This document shows positions 40,702-52,252 of a stretch of DNA of 64,000 bases, in pieces. The translations under genes were made by a program, and so were the position numbers. Position 1 is the stretch's first letter, and each line of letters begins with the position of its first letter. Source of the stretch: Hippopus hippopus (taxonomy: Eukaryota; Mollusca; Bivalvia; Cardiida; Cardiidae); contig OX328097.1 in NCBI GenBank assembly GCA_946811185.2, positions 7,612,242 to 7,676,241 of the forward strand. The letters are read 5' to 3'. Under the pieces are notes generated by a model that searched no databases, was not told the origin of the DNA, and saw nothing but the letters and a program-made list of their open reading frames with translations.

Positions 40702-43700
40702 CTATATTTTATTATAAAAATCTATCTCTTTTAGGTATTCTAAAATGTTATTCTGTTGTACATGTAAAAATAAGTTTTGTAAGCTATCAACACTAAAATG
40801 TTTTGACCGTATACGGTCGAAATTTTTACAGTTTAATAAAATATGTTTTATAGTTAAAGGTTCATTACAGTTTATACATTGTGGTGCTCTCTCATTATTT
40901 AAAAGATGCACATGTGAAAACCTTGAGTGTCCCACACGACATCTTGTTAAAATTACTCGACTTTTTCGGTTACAATAAAATTCATATTTATCATTAAAAT
41001 TTGGCTTGATCGCTAAAAGCTTGTTGTTAAAACATTGTTGCCATTTAATTTGACATTCAGACTTGATAAATTCATTTATTTGTTGTTTTTTGTCAGTATA
41101 AGGAATTTTTATGTTGGCTATGTTCATATTTACGGCATCCTTTGCTTCTTGATCAGCTATTTCATTACCTTTTATATTAATGTGGCTGGGTATCCAGCAG
41201 AATATGATTGACTTTGATCTACTTAAATAAACATATTTTCTGAAAAATTGTTGAATCAATGGATTTGGGTTATCAGGATGTTTTAAAGATTGTAAAACTG
41301 ATATTGAATCAGAAAAAACTATGAATTTCTTGTTATTATTGTTTTGTATTGAACAGAGAGCAATGTTTAAAGCCACAGCTTCTGCTGAAAAAATAGAGCT
41401 ATGATCTGGTAGTCTTATTTTGGCAGTTTCTTGCTTGTGTACTGAAGCGCAACCAACTTTATTATCTTGTTTCGAACCATCAGTATAAATTGAAATGTAA
41501 TCTTTATACTGTGATTTGATTTCTAAAAATTTATTTTGATAAAATAATGGATTTGTAACTGATTTCTTATTTACGTTGAGATAAAAAATAATATTTGGTG
41601 GATCTATGGTCCACGGCTCTTTTACAGGAAGTTTAAAGGGCTTAATATTCTTTACATTTATATTTGATTCATCATCAAGAAGAGGTTCAACTCTTAGACC
41701 AAGTGGTTTGATAAAATTAGGTTTATTTTGAAAAAGTATTTTGTTTGGTGAATTAAAAATGTCATTGTAAACCGGATTATTTGTATTTGAAGCCAGTTTA
41801 GTTACGTACTGTAAGGACAGTTTTTTCCTTCTATCATATAAGGATGGCTCCTGGGCCTCTGAATACAAACTTGTGACAGGTGACGTTCGGAAAGCTCCCA
41901 AAGCTAACCGAAGACCCTGATGATGAATAGTGTCCAACTTTTTTAGGTAGCTTTTCCTTGCAGAGCCATATATAATACATCCATAATCCAGTTTTGACCG
42001 TATTAGAGATCTGTATAGATTTAAAAGAGTTTTTTTATCTCCTCCCCAGTCAGAGTGGGAAAGTACTTTTAAAACATTCAAAGCTTTTTGACATTTCAGT
42101 TTCAAAGCATTAATATGTGGAATGAAAGAAAGTTTTTTGTCAAAGATAACTCCTAAAAATTTTGCTTGATCTACTATTGGAATTGGACTATTATAAATTT
42201 TCAATGATGGATCCAAGTGCAACCTGCGCTCTTGGCAGAAGTGTACACAGTTTGTCTTTGTCTTGGAAAATTTAAAACCATTTTCTATAGTCCATTTCTC
42301 AATTTTGTCTAAATTATTTTGAAGCTTAGTTTCAATTGTTTTCATATCTTTGGACCTGTAACATATTAAAAAATCATCCACATATAAGGAACAGTTCACA
42401 TCGTCATCTAAACATTTTACAATATTGTTAATCTTGATATTGAACAGAGTAGGTGAGAGGATACTTCCTTGAGGAACTCCCTGTTCTTGTTCATAGTCAT
42501 CAGAAAAAGATGTGCCTACCTTAACTTTGAAACATCTATTTGATAAAAAGTTTGAAATAAACTTGGGTAGATTTCCCCTTAATCCAATTTTATGAATATC
42601 TTTTAAGATGCCATGTTTCCATGTGGTGTCATAAGCTTTTTCTAGATCAAAAAATATGGCAACTACATGTTGTTTCTTTACAAAAGCATTTCTGATAAAA
42701 GATTCTAATCGTACTAACTGATCTGTCGTGCTTCTGTTTTTTCGGAACCCCGATTGATGTTCCGATATAATATTATTGGATTCGAGGTAAAAATTAAGTC
42801 TATTGTTTATCATTCTCTCCATGGTCTTACATATACAACTAGTTAAAGCTATGGGTCTATAATTTGTTGGATTTGTATGATCTTTATTTGGCTTAGGAAT
42901 TGGAATGATTGTAGCTTTGGACCAACTTTTCGGGAAGGTGCCTTGTTCCCATATAATGTTAAAAATGTTTAACAGAGTTTGTAATGAAATACGAGGTAAA
43001 TGTTTTAAAAGTTGATAGTGTATTTCATCTGCACCTGCAGCAGAATCATTAGCATTTTTTAGAGAATTTTCAAGTTCCGATAGTGTGAAAGGTAAGTTGT
43101 AGATATCATTTGTATCCGTTTCAAAATTAAGTTCTTCCATTTCTGCTTCTTGCTTATGTTTTCTAAATTGTGGTTTATAATTTCCAGACGAGGAGTTTGT
43201 TTTGAAAGTTTTACCCAGGATATTAGCGATTTCTTCTTTACTTTCATAGTTTTTGTCATCTACCTTGATATGCAAGTGTTTCATGGTTTGATTCTTTCCA
43301 TTTATTTTCCTTAACATATTCCAAATGGTTGTCATGGGAGTTCTAGCATTAAGTTTAGAAATGAAATCTTTCCAAGATGATCGTTTTGCTTGTTTAATAG
43401 TACGTCGAGCCTTAGCTCTCATAATTTTACAAACATTTAAGTTTGTTTTTGTTGGATATTGTTTGAAACGTTTTAAACTGTCTTTACGTTTTTTAATAGC
43501 TTCTTTACAATCATCATTAAACCATGGCTTTTTCTTCTTAAAAGTATTTGTTGAAATCTTCGGGATGCACTGATTTGATATGTCAATTAAAGTTTCAGTA
43601 AAAGAAAGCATTGGATCTTCTGAATTTTCAAAATTGTCAATCAGTAATTTTTCATGGCAAAGAATATTGAATTTTTCCCAGTTAGCTTTTTTAAAATTCC

Positions 43701-44385
43701 ATTTTGCAATTTTCTCATCTTCTGTTTTCTCAGTTTCTTGTATAATGATAGGAAAATGATCACTTCCATGGGAATCTTCACATACTTTCCATTCATAATC
43801 AAGGTACAAGGAAGGATGGCAGAGTGAAAGATCTATTGCTGTGAAAGAACCTGATCCAGGATGCAGGTATGTATGTTGATTGGAATTAAATAGACATAAA
43901 TTATTCTCTGCAATGAAATCTTCAATTATTTTACCTCTATCATTGGTATCTGAACAACCCCATAATTCGCTATGTCCATTAAAATCACCACATATGATGT
44001 AAGGTTGAGGTAGTTGTAGTAAAAGATTTTCTAAATCATTTTGATCTATTCTTTTATTTGGTGGGATATAGATACAGCATATTGTTATAGTTTTATTTAA
44101 AGATGCTTTTATTGCTATTGCTTGTAGATTTGTGTTTAAGTCTATCTTACGATGAGGTACCGTAGAATGTATTATGATAGAAGAACCACCAGATGCTCTT
44201 TGGCAATCATTATGTATGTAGTGATAGGAAGAATAATTGCGAACTTCCAAGTCATCATTGGGGGTTATAAAAGTTTCTTGAAGACAACAAATTTGTGGAT
44301 TTAATAAAGATAAAAGAATTAGTAGTTCATTAAAGTTGGCTTTTAGACCTCTACAATTCCATTGTAAAATTGAGTTTTGACCCAT
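40702..44385 (-). CDS. LINE ORF2: endonuclease, reverse transcriptase and RNase H polyprotein
   Basis: A 1227-residue open frame with no lesion. It would nick target DNA, copy the element RNA at the nick and degrade the RNA strand. An APE-like endonuclease occupies about 1-220 (WNCRG at 9, QETF at 36, GDFNGHSELWG near 133, SDHFP near 208). Reverse transcriptase spans about 480-760 (NYRPIALTS, GFRKNRSTTDQL, FFDLEKAYD, GVPQGSILSP and the active-site SLYVDD near 666-671). RNase H lies at about 963-1085 with its acidic residues in TDGS (968), AEA (1001), SDS (1025) and NEIADQEAK (1074). A Cys/His cluster near 1180-1195 (CINCNEP..H..C) ends the protein. Length and order match I-type LINEs. Confidence 0.95.
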   Translation of the reverse strand: MGQNSILQWNCRGLKANFNELLILLSLLNPQICCLQETFITPNDDLEVRNYSSYHYIHNDCQRASGGSSIIIHSTVPHRKIDLNTNLQAIAIKASLNKTITICCIYIPPNKRIDQNDLENLLLQLPQPYIICGDFNGHSELWGCSDTNDRGKIIEDFIAENNLCLFNSNQHTYLHPGSGSFTAIDLSLCHPSLYLDYEWKVCEDSHGSDHFPIIIQETEKTEDEKIAKWNFKKANWEKFNILCHEKLLIDNFENSEDPMLSFTETLIDISNQCIPKISTNTFKKKKPWFNDDCKEAIKKRKDSLKRFKQYPTKTNLNVCKIMRAKARRTIKQAKRSSWKDFISKLNARTPMTTIWNMLRKINGKNQTMKHLHIKVDDKNYESKEEIANILGKTFKTNSSSGNYKPQFRKHKQEAEMEELNFETDTNDIYNLPFTLSELENSLKNANDSAAGADEIHYQLLKHLPRISLQTLLNIFNIIWEQGTFPKSWSKATIIPIPKPNKDHTNPTNYRPIALTSCICKTMERMINNRLNFYLESNNIISEHQSGFRKNRSTTDQLVRLESFIRNAFVKKQHVVAIFFDLEKAYDTTWKHGILKDIHKIGLRGNLPKFISNFLSNRCFKVKVGTSFSDDYEQEQGVPQGSILSPTLFNIKINNIVKCLDDDVNCSLYVDDFLICYRSKDMKTIETKLQNNLDKIEKWTIENGFKFSKTKTNCVHFCQERRLHLDPSLKIYNSPIPIVDQAKFLGVIFDKKLSFIPHINALKLKCQKALNVLKVLSHSDWGGDKKTLLNLYRSLIRSKLDYGCIIYGSARKSYLKKLDTIHHQGLRLALGAFRTSPVTSLYSEAQEPSLYDRRKKLSLQYVTKLASNTNNPVYNDIFNSPNKILFQNKPNFIKPLGLRVEPLLDDESNINVKNIKPFKLPVKEPWTIDPPNIIFYLNVNKKSVTNPLFYQNKFLEIKSQYKDYISIYTDGSKQDNKVGCASVHKQETAKIRLPDHSSIFSAEAVALNIALCSIQNNNNKKFIVFSDSISVLQSLKHPDNPNPLIQQFFRKYVYLSRSKSIIFCWIPSHINIKGNEIADQEAKDAVNMNIANIKIPYTDKKQQINEFIKSECQIKWQQCFNNKLLAIKPNFNDKYEFYCNRKSRVILTRCRVGHSRFSHVHLLNNERAPQCINCNEPLTIKHILLNCKNFDRIRSKHFSVDSLQNLFLHVQQNNILEYLKEIDFYNKI

Positions 44386-44422
44386 TATACTTGTATATTG
44401 GGAGTTTGAATTTACTTAAAAG

Positions 44423-45598
44423 TTATTTGACTGAGGAGTCAATTTCCAATTCCATATCTTCTAAACTTTCAAATTTATTTGCCAGCTTAATAGGATCCTG
44501 TGACCCTTTCTTCTGTCTATTTGATTGTTGTTTATCTTTTTCTTTTTTATCTGGTTTATTTTTCTGGCTTTTATTTGGTGACGTAGGGCATGAATTAGCT
44601 GTAGAAGCTGATCTTGATCTACTAGAGTCTTTTGTTTGGTTAGATTTTGAACCTGTTTCAGATGTTCGAGGTGGTTGGACAGATGAAGACGTAGATTTCG
44701 AGGAAGGTTTAGCGCCTTGCTCAAAATCCACGGGATCATACTGTGTTCCACAAGTTCTCGTCTGAGGTTTTGCTGTTGCTGATTGAACTATCTTAGAGTA
44801 CCTAGGTTCCAAAGCTGTCTCATATTGTTTTTTTGCCTCAAAGTACGAAATCTTTCTTATTGTTTTAATTCTCATAATTTCTTTTTCTTTTTTCCAGACT
44901 TCACAGTTGGTTGATCTTGCACTGTGATCTTTACCACAATTTACACATTTGAAAGGTCTTTGGCAGATGCTAGATGTGTGTTTGGATTCACCACATCTAT
45001 CACAGATTACTGCATCTGTGAGCTTGCAGTTGTCTTCGTGGTGTCCAAATTTTTGACAATTAAAACAGCGCAAAGGATTTGGGATGAACTGTTCCACTGG
45101 TACTGTACGATAAAAGATTCTAATACTCTGAGGCAAAGTGGTGGTGTTAAAAGTGAGGAGTAGTGTATTGGTTTCAAGTTGAACATTATCTTTTTTTATT
45201 TTGAATCTCTTGCACGCAACAACTCCTTGCGGTGCAAGATATTCCACAATTTTTTCCTCTGTTTCTCCTTTCAGTACCCTGTCTTTCACAATTCCTCTGG
45301 ATTTGTTAAGTGAGTTGTGTTCTGAGACTGAGACTTTCAAGTTGTAAAACTTTTTAACTTTTAATAGAGATTCAGCCTGACTTGCTCTTGATGTTTCAAC
45401 GAGTAGTAGTTCGTTTTTTAATTTTTTAACTGATTTTGGAGTGCCTATCAAACTTTCTATCTGTTTTTCTATTATGAAGGGAGACAGAGATGTGATGGGC
45501 TTTGCCTCCTCACTTTTAATAACCAAGAACTTTGTATTGTTTATGTAAGACGTTTCGTTTTCGTTATTCGGTCGGGGTCTTTTGTTTTGGGAAGCCAT
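44423..45598 (-). CDS. LINE ORF1: Gag-like RNA-binding protein with three CCHC knuckles
   Basis: A 391-residue open frame starting 37 bp upstream of ORF2 on the minus strand. ORF1 proteins of this type coat the element RNA and act as nucleic-acid chaperones. Residues about 20-165 look like the RRM-like region common in I and Jockey Gag proteins, inferred from position and general pattern. Zinc knuckles follow at about 178-191 (C-x2-C-x4-H-x4-C), 199-212 (same spacing) and 218-232 (C-x2-C-x3-H-x6-C). The C-terminal third is Ser, Lys and Gln rich and probably disordered. No frameshift or stop is present. The nearby intact ORF2 and shared target duplication show they belong to one element. Confidence 0.93.
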   Translation of the reverse strand: MASQNKRPRPNNENETSYINNTKFLVIKSEEAKPITSLSPFIIEKQIESLIGTPKSVKKLKNELLLVETSRASQAESLLKVKKFYNLKVSVSEHNSLNKSRGIVKDRVLKGETEEKIVEYLAPQGVVACKRFKIKKDNVQLETNTLLLTFNTTTLPQSIRIFYRTVPVEQFIPNPLRCFNCQKFGHHEDNCKLTDAVICDRCGESKHTSSICQRPFKCVNCGKDHSARSTNCEVWKKEKEIMRIKTIRKISYFEAKKQYETALEPRYSKIVQSATAKPQTRTCGTQYDPVDFEQGAKPSSKSTSSSVQPPRTSETGSKSNQTKDSSRSRSASTANSCPTSPNKSQKNKPDKKEKDKQQSNRQKKGSQDPIKLANKFESLEDMELEIDSSVK

Positions 45599-46788
45599 GA
45601 TTTTGATAGTGTAATTTCAATAGCTATGCGCTCCACCCTCCTCGGAGCCCTACAAGGGGACGTCTAATGGAAATGGGTTTCCTATTTCCGACGCCAGAGC
45701 TACATAGCTATTATACTTAACAAACCTTAAGCGAAGAGAAACTATAGGTCTATTAATTAGCCCATCGGCCGCCGCTTTATAAAGGAAAACAATGTAAAAG
45801 ATAAGAAAAAAGAAAAAATCTAACCCGGTTGGTATCATAAGATACAAAGAAAGAAATATAGATAAAAGTATGTAATCCTAAAAGCTAGACACGACCGAGC
45901 CGATTGAGACGGGTCGGGCCTAACCCATCCCTCTCGTCTATCCGAGGCCAGGGCCAAAGCAGTGTGTTGAGTGCTGGAGATCCCTGGGCGCTCTCAACTA
46001 CCAGGATCCCCTTTTCCGGCATACGAGATGCCACCCACGGCAAACAAGTGGCTTCTGAATCAAAGACAGAAATCTTTTATCAGAAGAAAGTTTGCTCAAT
46101 GAAATATTTTCAATCAAGAAAGGTTTAGATATAGAGTGTTAGCATGATAACTTTAATAATTAGAGCTGATAACTTAGAGCTTACTAGAGTACCCATTATA
46201 GATCTCTACTTGTAGGTAAGGTTCTAAATACAAGTATGCCAAATGTTTCAAATTCTTCAAACATATAGTGCTAGAGATTGGAAAAGGTGTTGACGAATAC
46301 AAGAACAAAACAGATGTTATACACAGATGCTGTTATACTCTTCGTCCAGTGTGCTACCCACTGGCACAGATGATACACACACAAATGAGCATGTTAGTAT
46401 ATGAGACAGGAAAGTGTATAGGAAAGATATGTCTTCAAAAAATGAAAAAATAAAAAATCACTTTTGGAATGAAAAATTTGTTTTGGAAATCATTTGATCT
46501 TAATTTGTCTTGTTCTTCAGCCACTTTTATGTTTTAATTTTGTGTTTGTTAATTTTTCTGGAAATATTTAATCGTATTGACTTTAGTGGTTTTATGTCCA
46601 TATTTAGGTTGATTTTGTTATTGTTATTTTTTACTAATATTTACTTTGAATTAAATTACTTTGGACCTGTTTTATTAATTTTAGTTTTATTATTATCGGT
46701 CTCCTCTGTTTCTGGGGACTTTTACCACCCATATGCCACAGAGGCGAAGGCAGCCACCAATTTCTAAGGCCCCGAGTGGCGGGGGCCG
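45599..46788 (-). promoter_or_regulatory. LINE 5' UTR (likely internal promoter region)
   Basis: 1190 bp between the element start and ORF1. It begins GC-rich (CGGCCCCCGCCACTCGGGG) and has a second GC-rich block at about 45880-46050. LINEs of this group carry their promoter at the 5' end; the exact site is not visible. The hydrophobic plus-strand frame at 46510-46767 is the antisense of this UTR and is not a gene. Confidence 0.75.
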
Positions 46789-46800
46789 GCAAACATTTGA

Positions 46801-47585
46801 AGTCTTACAGTATGCTTTTTTCTGAAACTGATTCTACTACCTTAAGCTAAGCTTTCGAGACACTGGTCAACAACCATTGCCCTTACTAAAACAAACACAC
46901 ACTTTTTGGAAACCCATTTGACTGATCATGCAGCAAAGGGAATTTACATATTTTTGCAGACCATATAAAGTATTATCAAACTGCAGAAAAATACGTTCCG
47001 ATCTTGGATCCATCCAATGATAAATTATGTAAATAGAAGCCAAAGCTTTAAAATTTTAATGTCCAATTTTTAATCACGCAGTTACAGTTAACAGTTTATT
47101 TACCCAACAATTCTAATAAGTCTAACACTATTTTGCAGGAAATATTTATTTCTACTTGGACATTATTTATGGTAACCAATCAAATGTACCATGATGAACA
47201 ATCCAACAAGAAAAACAAATAAAAGCTTTTAATGACATTTTGTATTATTAATGTCATGGATGTTTGTTCTTTCAAGAGATGGGGTGTAACATTTCTGAAA
47301 TTTTGTGTGACAGACTGCTTTTCACTCTCTGAAAAGATGGTGCCAAGATTTTTTGTCAGAGCTGCAGAAGATTTTTCAATGATATTTACACTTGCTTTTA
47401 ACAGGGATCGTATGTAACATGTAATTTACGTTCCCTGCTTTTAAAAACATCTGTCATGCACAAATATGTGACTACAAAGAACAAACAGCAAGATCTTGGT
47501 TCTACACTGTCTGTCAGATATTTTGCTGAAAATCAAAGCAAAACCAGTCTTACAATTGACTCAATTTGCTATTTTTTTATGGCAG
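46801..47585. other. Unannotated stretch with a small family B/C fragment
   Basis: 47478-47530 has AGATCTTGGTTCTACACTGTCTG, one arm of the B/C hairpin. Nothing else is recognised. Confidence 0.45.
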
Positions 47586-47807
47586 ATTATCCTTTACCAA
47601 ACAGTCCTGTGTTCCAACAATCCTGAGGAAGAAGCTTTTTGAAAACTTTATGGGAAAAGGAGAAAATGCTGGTTAACAGCATATTCTCCTATACCCACAA
47701 TGTGTTCTACCATTTTCAACAAAGAAATCAGCATTTGGACTACATTTAATTTGTCGCCAGCAAACACTTTTAACTTAGACAAGTCAAGGTTTTTTGATAT
47801 CTGTTAA
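47586..47807 (+). mobile_element. Hairpin MITE family A
   Basis: ATCCTTTACCAAACAGTCC start and a decayed right end (GATATCTGTTAA). Hairpin arms are preserved with mismatches (GCATATTCTCC). Confidence 0.75.
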
Positions 47808-48285
47808 AAAAATTAAGCTCTTTTCATGTGTTTAGGGTCTGAAACTGCAAGGTTTTAAAACTTTCTGCAAACTGAAATACTCCTGACATTTATTTGGTCT
47901 GGAAGGGAAAAAAAAAGATATACAACAGCCAACTTTCTCCATCAGCTGGATCAAAATAAATTGAAGAGAAAGGGACTAACAAAGCGATCCACACTAAATC
48001 AATAACCCATTGGAAATGTGCTTTATCAACAACATTTAGACCTTTCATTTCCTTTGACACCATAAATTAGAAATTAATTGGATGGTGTAATGGAAAAAAT
48101 TGATGGCGGCTTCATAAAATACCTATAAAAGGCACCTCAAATTCCTCTAGGTGTTGAGATAAATTGGCTTCCAGGGGAACTTTTCACAGAAAGCCAATTT
48201 CAGTAAAATTGCAACATGAAAGATAAAGTTCTATAAAAATTCATTGCCTTTGGAACTTGTGAAGTTGATGCTAGTATACATCACA
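47808..48285. other. Unannotated stretch
   Basis: No supported gene or repeat. Confidence 0.5.
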
Positions 48286-48512
48286 TTAACTCTTTATCAA
48301 ACAATGCTGTGTTTTAATGACACTAAGGAAGGTTTTTGAAAACATTTTGAGAAAATGAGAAAATGCTGGTAAGCACCATATTCTTTTTTTTTCCCAAAAC
48401 ATTTTTTACCTTTTGAAAGACAATTTTTCTGTTTGAACCATAGTTAATTTGTTGTCTACAATTGCTTTCAATTTGGAACAGTCTAAAATTTTGTCATTTG
48501 GTAAAGATTTAA
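48286..48512 (+). mobile_element. Hairpin MITE family A, full-length
   Basis: TTAACTCTTTATCAAACAATGC start, TTTGGTAAAGATTTAA end, TTAA both sides. The hairpin is decayed on the right arm (CACCATATTC). Confidence 0.85.
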
Positions 48513-48596
48513 TGCTATTTGAATACAATGGGCATTTTGGTTGAGAGCAGTCAATTTAGACAAAAAATCTTATTCGATCATGAGCAAGTTTAACCC

Positions 48597-48825
48597 TTAA
48601 CCCATTACCACACAGCAAAATTTTAGACCTATCCAAATTGAAAGCATTTGCAGACAACAATTTCAAAGTGGCTCAAATGGTGCAATTTTGCTTTGATTGG
48701 GTAGAAAACTTTGTGGGAAAAGGAGAAAATGCTGGTTACCAGCATTTTCTCCTTTTCCCACAATGTTTTCAAAAGGCTTCTTCGTCAGGGGTGTTAAAAG
48801 TCGTCATTGTGTGGTAAAGGGTTAA
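48597..48825 (-). mobile_element. Hairpin MITE family A, full-length
   Basis: TTAACCCATTACCACACAGC start, GTGTGGTAAAGGGTTAA end. The hairpin is perfect except GAAAACTTTG on the left outer arm. The last TTAA is also the first TTAA of a family C copy. Confidence 0.92.
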
Positions 48826-49026
48826 AGCACCTTTCATGACTATTGTTGCCTTTGCAGCCAGTGTAGATCAAAATCAGGCTGCAGAAAACGTGCAGCCTGA
48901 TCTTTGATCTACACTGTCTGCGTTGTTATAACACTGTAGACAAACGCAACCATGGAATTGCATTTATTTTGGTCATATTTCTTGGAAGAAAAGGTCTGAT
49001 AGGTTATTCAGTGTTCTCAGGGTTAA
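48822..49026 (+). mobile_element. Hairpin MITE family C, adjoining a family A copy
   Basis: TTAAAGCACCTTTCATGAC start and TCTCAGGGTTAA end. The hairpin is GTAGATCAAAATCAGGCTGC..GCAGCCTGATCTTTGATCTAC, with AACCATGGAATTGC in the right half. Confidence 0.85.
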
Positions 49027-49784
49027 AATGTTGATGACAAATAAATTCATAAAAGAAAGAGCAACTTCCATATCAAAAAAATTGCACGGAGAGAGAGAAA
49101 GAGAGAGGAGAGAGAGAGACAGACAGACCGAGAGAGAGAGTCTCAAATGTGTCCTTGCGCATCTAGGAAATAATCACACTAATGAAGCATTTCATCCAGG
49201 AAATTCTGTCAAACAAATTCCACAGAATAAAAGAGTAATCTTCGATTTTTATGACCCTCTGCAACCTATTCCTAATGCAGCAATGGTCATTTGACCCCTT
49301 CTGCTGTCCATTCTGCGGAAGAGCAAATGGTTATTTGGTCTGATTTACAACAATTTGTATGGACAACACAGTTTCTATAGCAGTATAAATGTAAATATTA
49401 TTCATAAAAGGACATGAAAGAAATGACCAATCTCTTAGTTCATGAATAAATCTCCCATTTTCACACAGATGTGTAAGTAAAGTTCAGTATCTGGAAAACT
49501 AGTCTTTAATCCTCTCTCTGTTTCAAATGAGGCCTATTGACTAGTCTCCAACTGATGGCCGCAAATCCCAACTATGTGTAATGAGAGCTTCATCTCTCTT
49601 TGTAACATTTTCTCAATGTATTGACTAAAGATAGACATGATACTATAGTGTTAGAGACATTCACAACAAAGATATTTGCGAGCTTGGATACCCATCACAG
49701 GTCCATGGAGGTCAGCTCATCTAATAGCCAGATGTGACTTTTCTGAAGAAATACTTTGCAGATCAAATGTTTTGTTTAATGATG
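49027..49784. other. Unannotated stretch with GA-rich microsatellite
   Basis: 49089-49141 is an impure (GA)n/(CAGA)n run. No supported gene. Confidence 0.6.
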
Positions 49785-50000
49785 GACAGACATCAAAGTT
49801 GTAGACTTGGCCAAATTAAATGCATTTGCAGTCAACTAATTAAATGAGCCTGAATTGCTTTAACTTTTCATCAAAATAGTAGAAAAAATGGAGAGAGGAG
49901 CAAGTTATAATGCTGGTAGCACTGTTTTCTTCCTTTTGCAGTGTGTTCAAAGGTGTCTTTCTAAGGACTGTTAAAATGTGATCATTTAGTAAAGGGTTAA
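49785..50000 (-). mobile_element. Hairpin MITE family A, decayed
   Basis: Left end eroded (CATCAAAGTTGTAGACTTGG); right end TTTAGTAAAGGGTTAA. The hairpin has lost most pairing (AAGTTATAATGCTGGTAGCAC). Confidence 0.65.
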
Positions 50001-51732
50001 TCAAAGACAGTCTCAAGAACCTCCTGTTAGGGCTGGTGGTTAAAATTAACTAGCCATGACATTGACCTCCGACCAAAGGCCAATTAGGCAGGCACTCCCT
50101 AATAAATTTGAGATGCCTCCACACTCCTATCCACTTTGGTCCATCAGTGATAATCACTCACTACTGCCAAAGGAATTCTAGTCAGGACAAAAGAGCAGGA
50201 AACATTACTGGCAGATTTCTGGCATAAATAATGACCACTTGTTCCTAACTATCTCTTAAATTCACCCATTCTATTTTTAATGGAAATACCGAGCCCTTTT
50301 CCCTCTTAAGCATCTAAAATATCACTAAAGCAACACATTCAATAACTTGTGAAAGATTAGGAGGTAAGCAAAACTAATCCTTCCCTTTTTGCTACAATTA
50401 CCTTAATGTTAATTCAACCAAATGAAATGGAACCTTTGTATCTGTAAATGAGATCAAATGCTGCAATGACAAAGCATGTCTGCAAAAATGTCTCTCAAAC
50501 TAATGGTAAAAGTAAATGCCAAGAGGTGATGCTTGTCCTGTTCTGAACTTCCTCTACACTGACAACATGGTAGGCTCTCATATGATTAAAAATATGAATC
50601 TATGCCCTACAGTGTACTCTTTTAATTTGAAATCTACTAGAAGTCATTTACTTTCTGAAAACACACTTAATAACATTAAGCAACTTGCAACTGTTTTAGT
50701 AAAACTGTAAAAAAGGAAGCTGTAACTTATTCAAATTACAGACTGACATGGCATTTTCAAAACCACAGTGATGATGGACAAAATTTGAAGTAGTCTGTCT
50801 TTGGACCCATAACTTATGTTTCATAGCAAAGTTGAAGGCTGTGGCTGCTCCTTCCTTCCTTCCTATTCCTCAACTTAGATTGGACTGTTCTTGTAAATTA
50901 GGACAAACTTTGGCTCCAGAAACCAAATCAGAAAAACTATGACATCATGCTATTAGGAGCCTGAATAAAATCAGTTTTATTTTTCTGATAGTGTTACATT
51001 GGGAAGATTAAACACCTTCCAATTTGGTTCTGTCATGAGTAATAAACAGATCTCAATTTTTTTCGTGAACCTAGATAGATATATCCAAGCTTTAATCAAG
51101 AGCGTAGAGTCCATTATGCACCATATGCAAAAGGTCAATGTTCCTCCAAGTTATATTTTTCAAAGGATATTTTCTGTTCCTGTCCTCATGAAGTTGCTTC
51201 AAAGGTTTTCAATCAAACCAAATTTTGTAATTTCACGTTTTGTTAATACAGGACTACAACTGATTACATCATGTACAGTCTGTTTGTGTCTGATCGGGAC
51301 TTGCAATGTCATCACTATTGATTCCGACACCTGTGCTTGCCTTTGGTGTGTGTAATACTTATAAATTTCTGGCCATGTCCCTCTACAACTAAGTCACAAA
51401 CGCAATGTCAACGTCTACAAACTTATTGGCAATTATGAATAAAGTGGTTATTGTTATGCTTTACTATATTTGATCATTTCAGACTGACAATCTTTAACAG
51501 AAGCAGTTTTCTATAAGCAGATTAATCCTTTATATTATGTACATGACTTTGGATGCAATGACACACCTTTAAGTTGTAGAAAAATGAGTAATAATGATTC
51601 AGAAATTATCCAAACCTAATGATTTCTACAAGTGCAAAAATGCTTGCCTCCCAAAACTGACATCAAAACCTAATTTGTTATCTTTTTTTTTTCATTTAAT
51701 CTTTCGTGTGATAACGCATGTTTTATGTCTCT
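50001..51732. other. Long unannotated stretch
   Basis: 1.7 kb without a recognised repeat. ORFs of 64 codons (50516-50710) and 118 codons (50999-51355) show no domain, signal or splice evidence and are not called. This is a candidate region for host sequence. Confidence 0.5.
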
Positions 51733-51900
51733 GAGAACCTTGTCTGAAAACACAGCAGAAAAAGTGGAAAATCCTGATAACGCTTTTTATACCACAATGT
51801 TTTCTTCCTTTTCAATACAGATCTCGTATTCAGACCACAATAAATGTCAAATGCTGCCAGTATGGACAAGCCTAAAATTCTGTCTTCTATTCAAAGAGCC
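51733..51900 (+). mobile_element. Hairpin MITE family A fragment, arm-deleted
   Basis: GAACCTTGTCTGAAAACACAGC, AAAAAGTGGAAAATCCTGATAACG, then CACAATGTTTTCTTCC and TATGGACAAGCCTAAAATTCTG. The hairpin right arm is mostly missing. Confidence 0.6.
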
Positions 51901-52109
51901 TAAGGGTACCACAAGAGGGCAATGGGGACATGTCTTTGGAATGTCAGTTGCCTGGGACCATGGGTATGTCAAAGTATCCATTAGTGACCATCAACCTGTC
52001 AATTTCATTAGAATCAGATTATTTCTCTAATCCCTGACATAGCACAGAGCATAAAAACATGGATCTATCAATTTATAGATCTCTCTTTGAATTATACAAA
52101 TTGCTAAAC

Positions 52110-52250
52110 CCTTTCAAAGCTAGATCCAGCTTAAGTTGCATTTGTGGACAGAGTAGGATGTGCACAAAATGTGCAGTTTTGATCTTGGATCTACACTGTT
52201 CACTACTTTAAGATATATTCTGGCATAAACAATCTGAAAATAGTAATATC
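52110..52250 (+). mobile_element. Hairpin MITE family B/C, degraded
   Basis: CCCTTTCAAAGCTAG start, TGTGGACAGAGTAGGATGTGC, TGTGCAGTTTTGATCTTGGATCTACACTG and AATAGTAATATCTTGG. The left arm has lost its match. Confidence 0.55.
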
Positions 52251-52252
52251 TT

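Larger units (their letters stand above)
40576..46788 (-). mobile_element. Full-length LINE of the I superfamily, 6213 bp
   Basis: GCAAACATTTGA occurs directly outside both ends (40564-40575 and 46789-46800), a perfect 12-bp target duplication that fixes the boundaries. On the minus strand the order is a 1190-bp 5' UTR starting CGGCCCCCGCCACTCGGGG, ORF1 (nucleic-acid-binding), a 37-bp gap, ORF2 (endonuclease, reverse transcriptase, RNase H), a short 3' UTR, and a tail of TAA/AAATAA units (CAAATAATAAATAAATAA). RNase H plus a TAA-type tail points to the I group rather than Jockey or CR1. Both ORFs are open and the duplication is unmutated, so it is a young and possibly active copy. Confidence 0.95.

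Noticed and set aside
46510..46767. Small hydrophobic membrane protein
   Set aside because: It is antisense to the AT-rich part of the LINE 5' UTR and lies wholly inside the element.
50999..51355. 118-codon ORF as a host gene
   Set aside because: Composition is ordinary for the region, with no recognisable motif; left unannotated.
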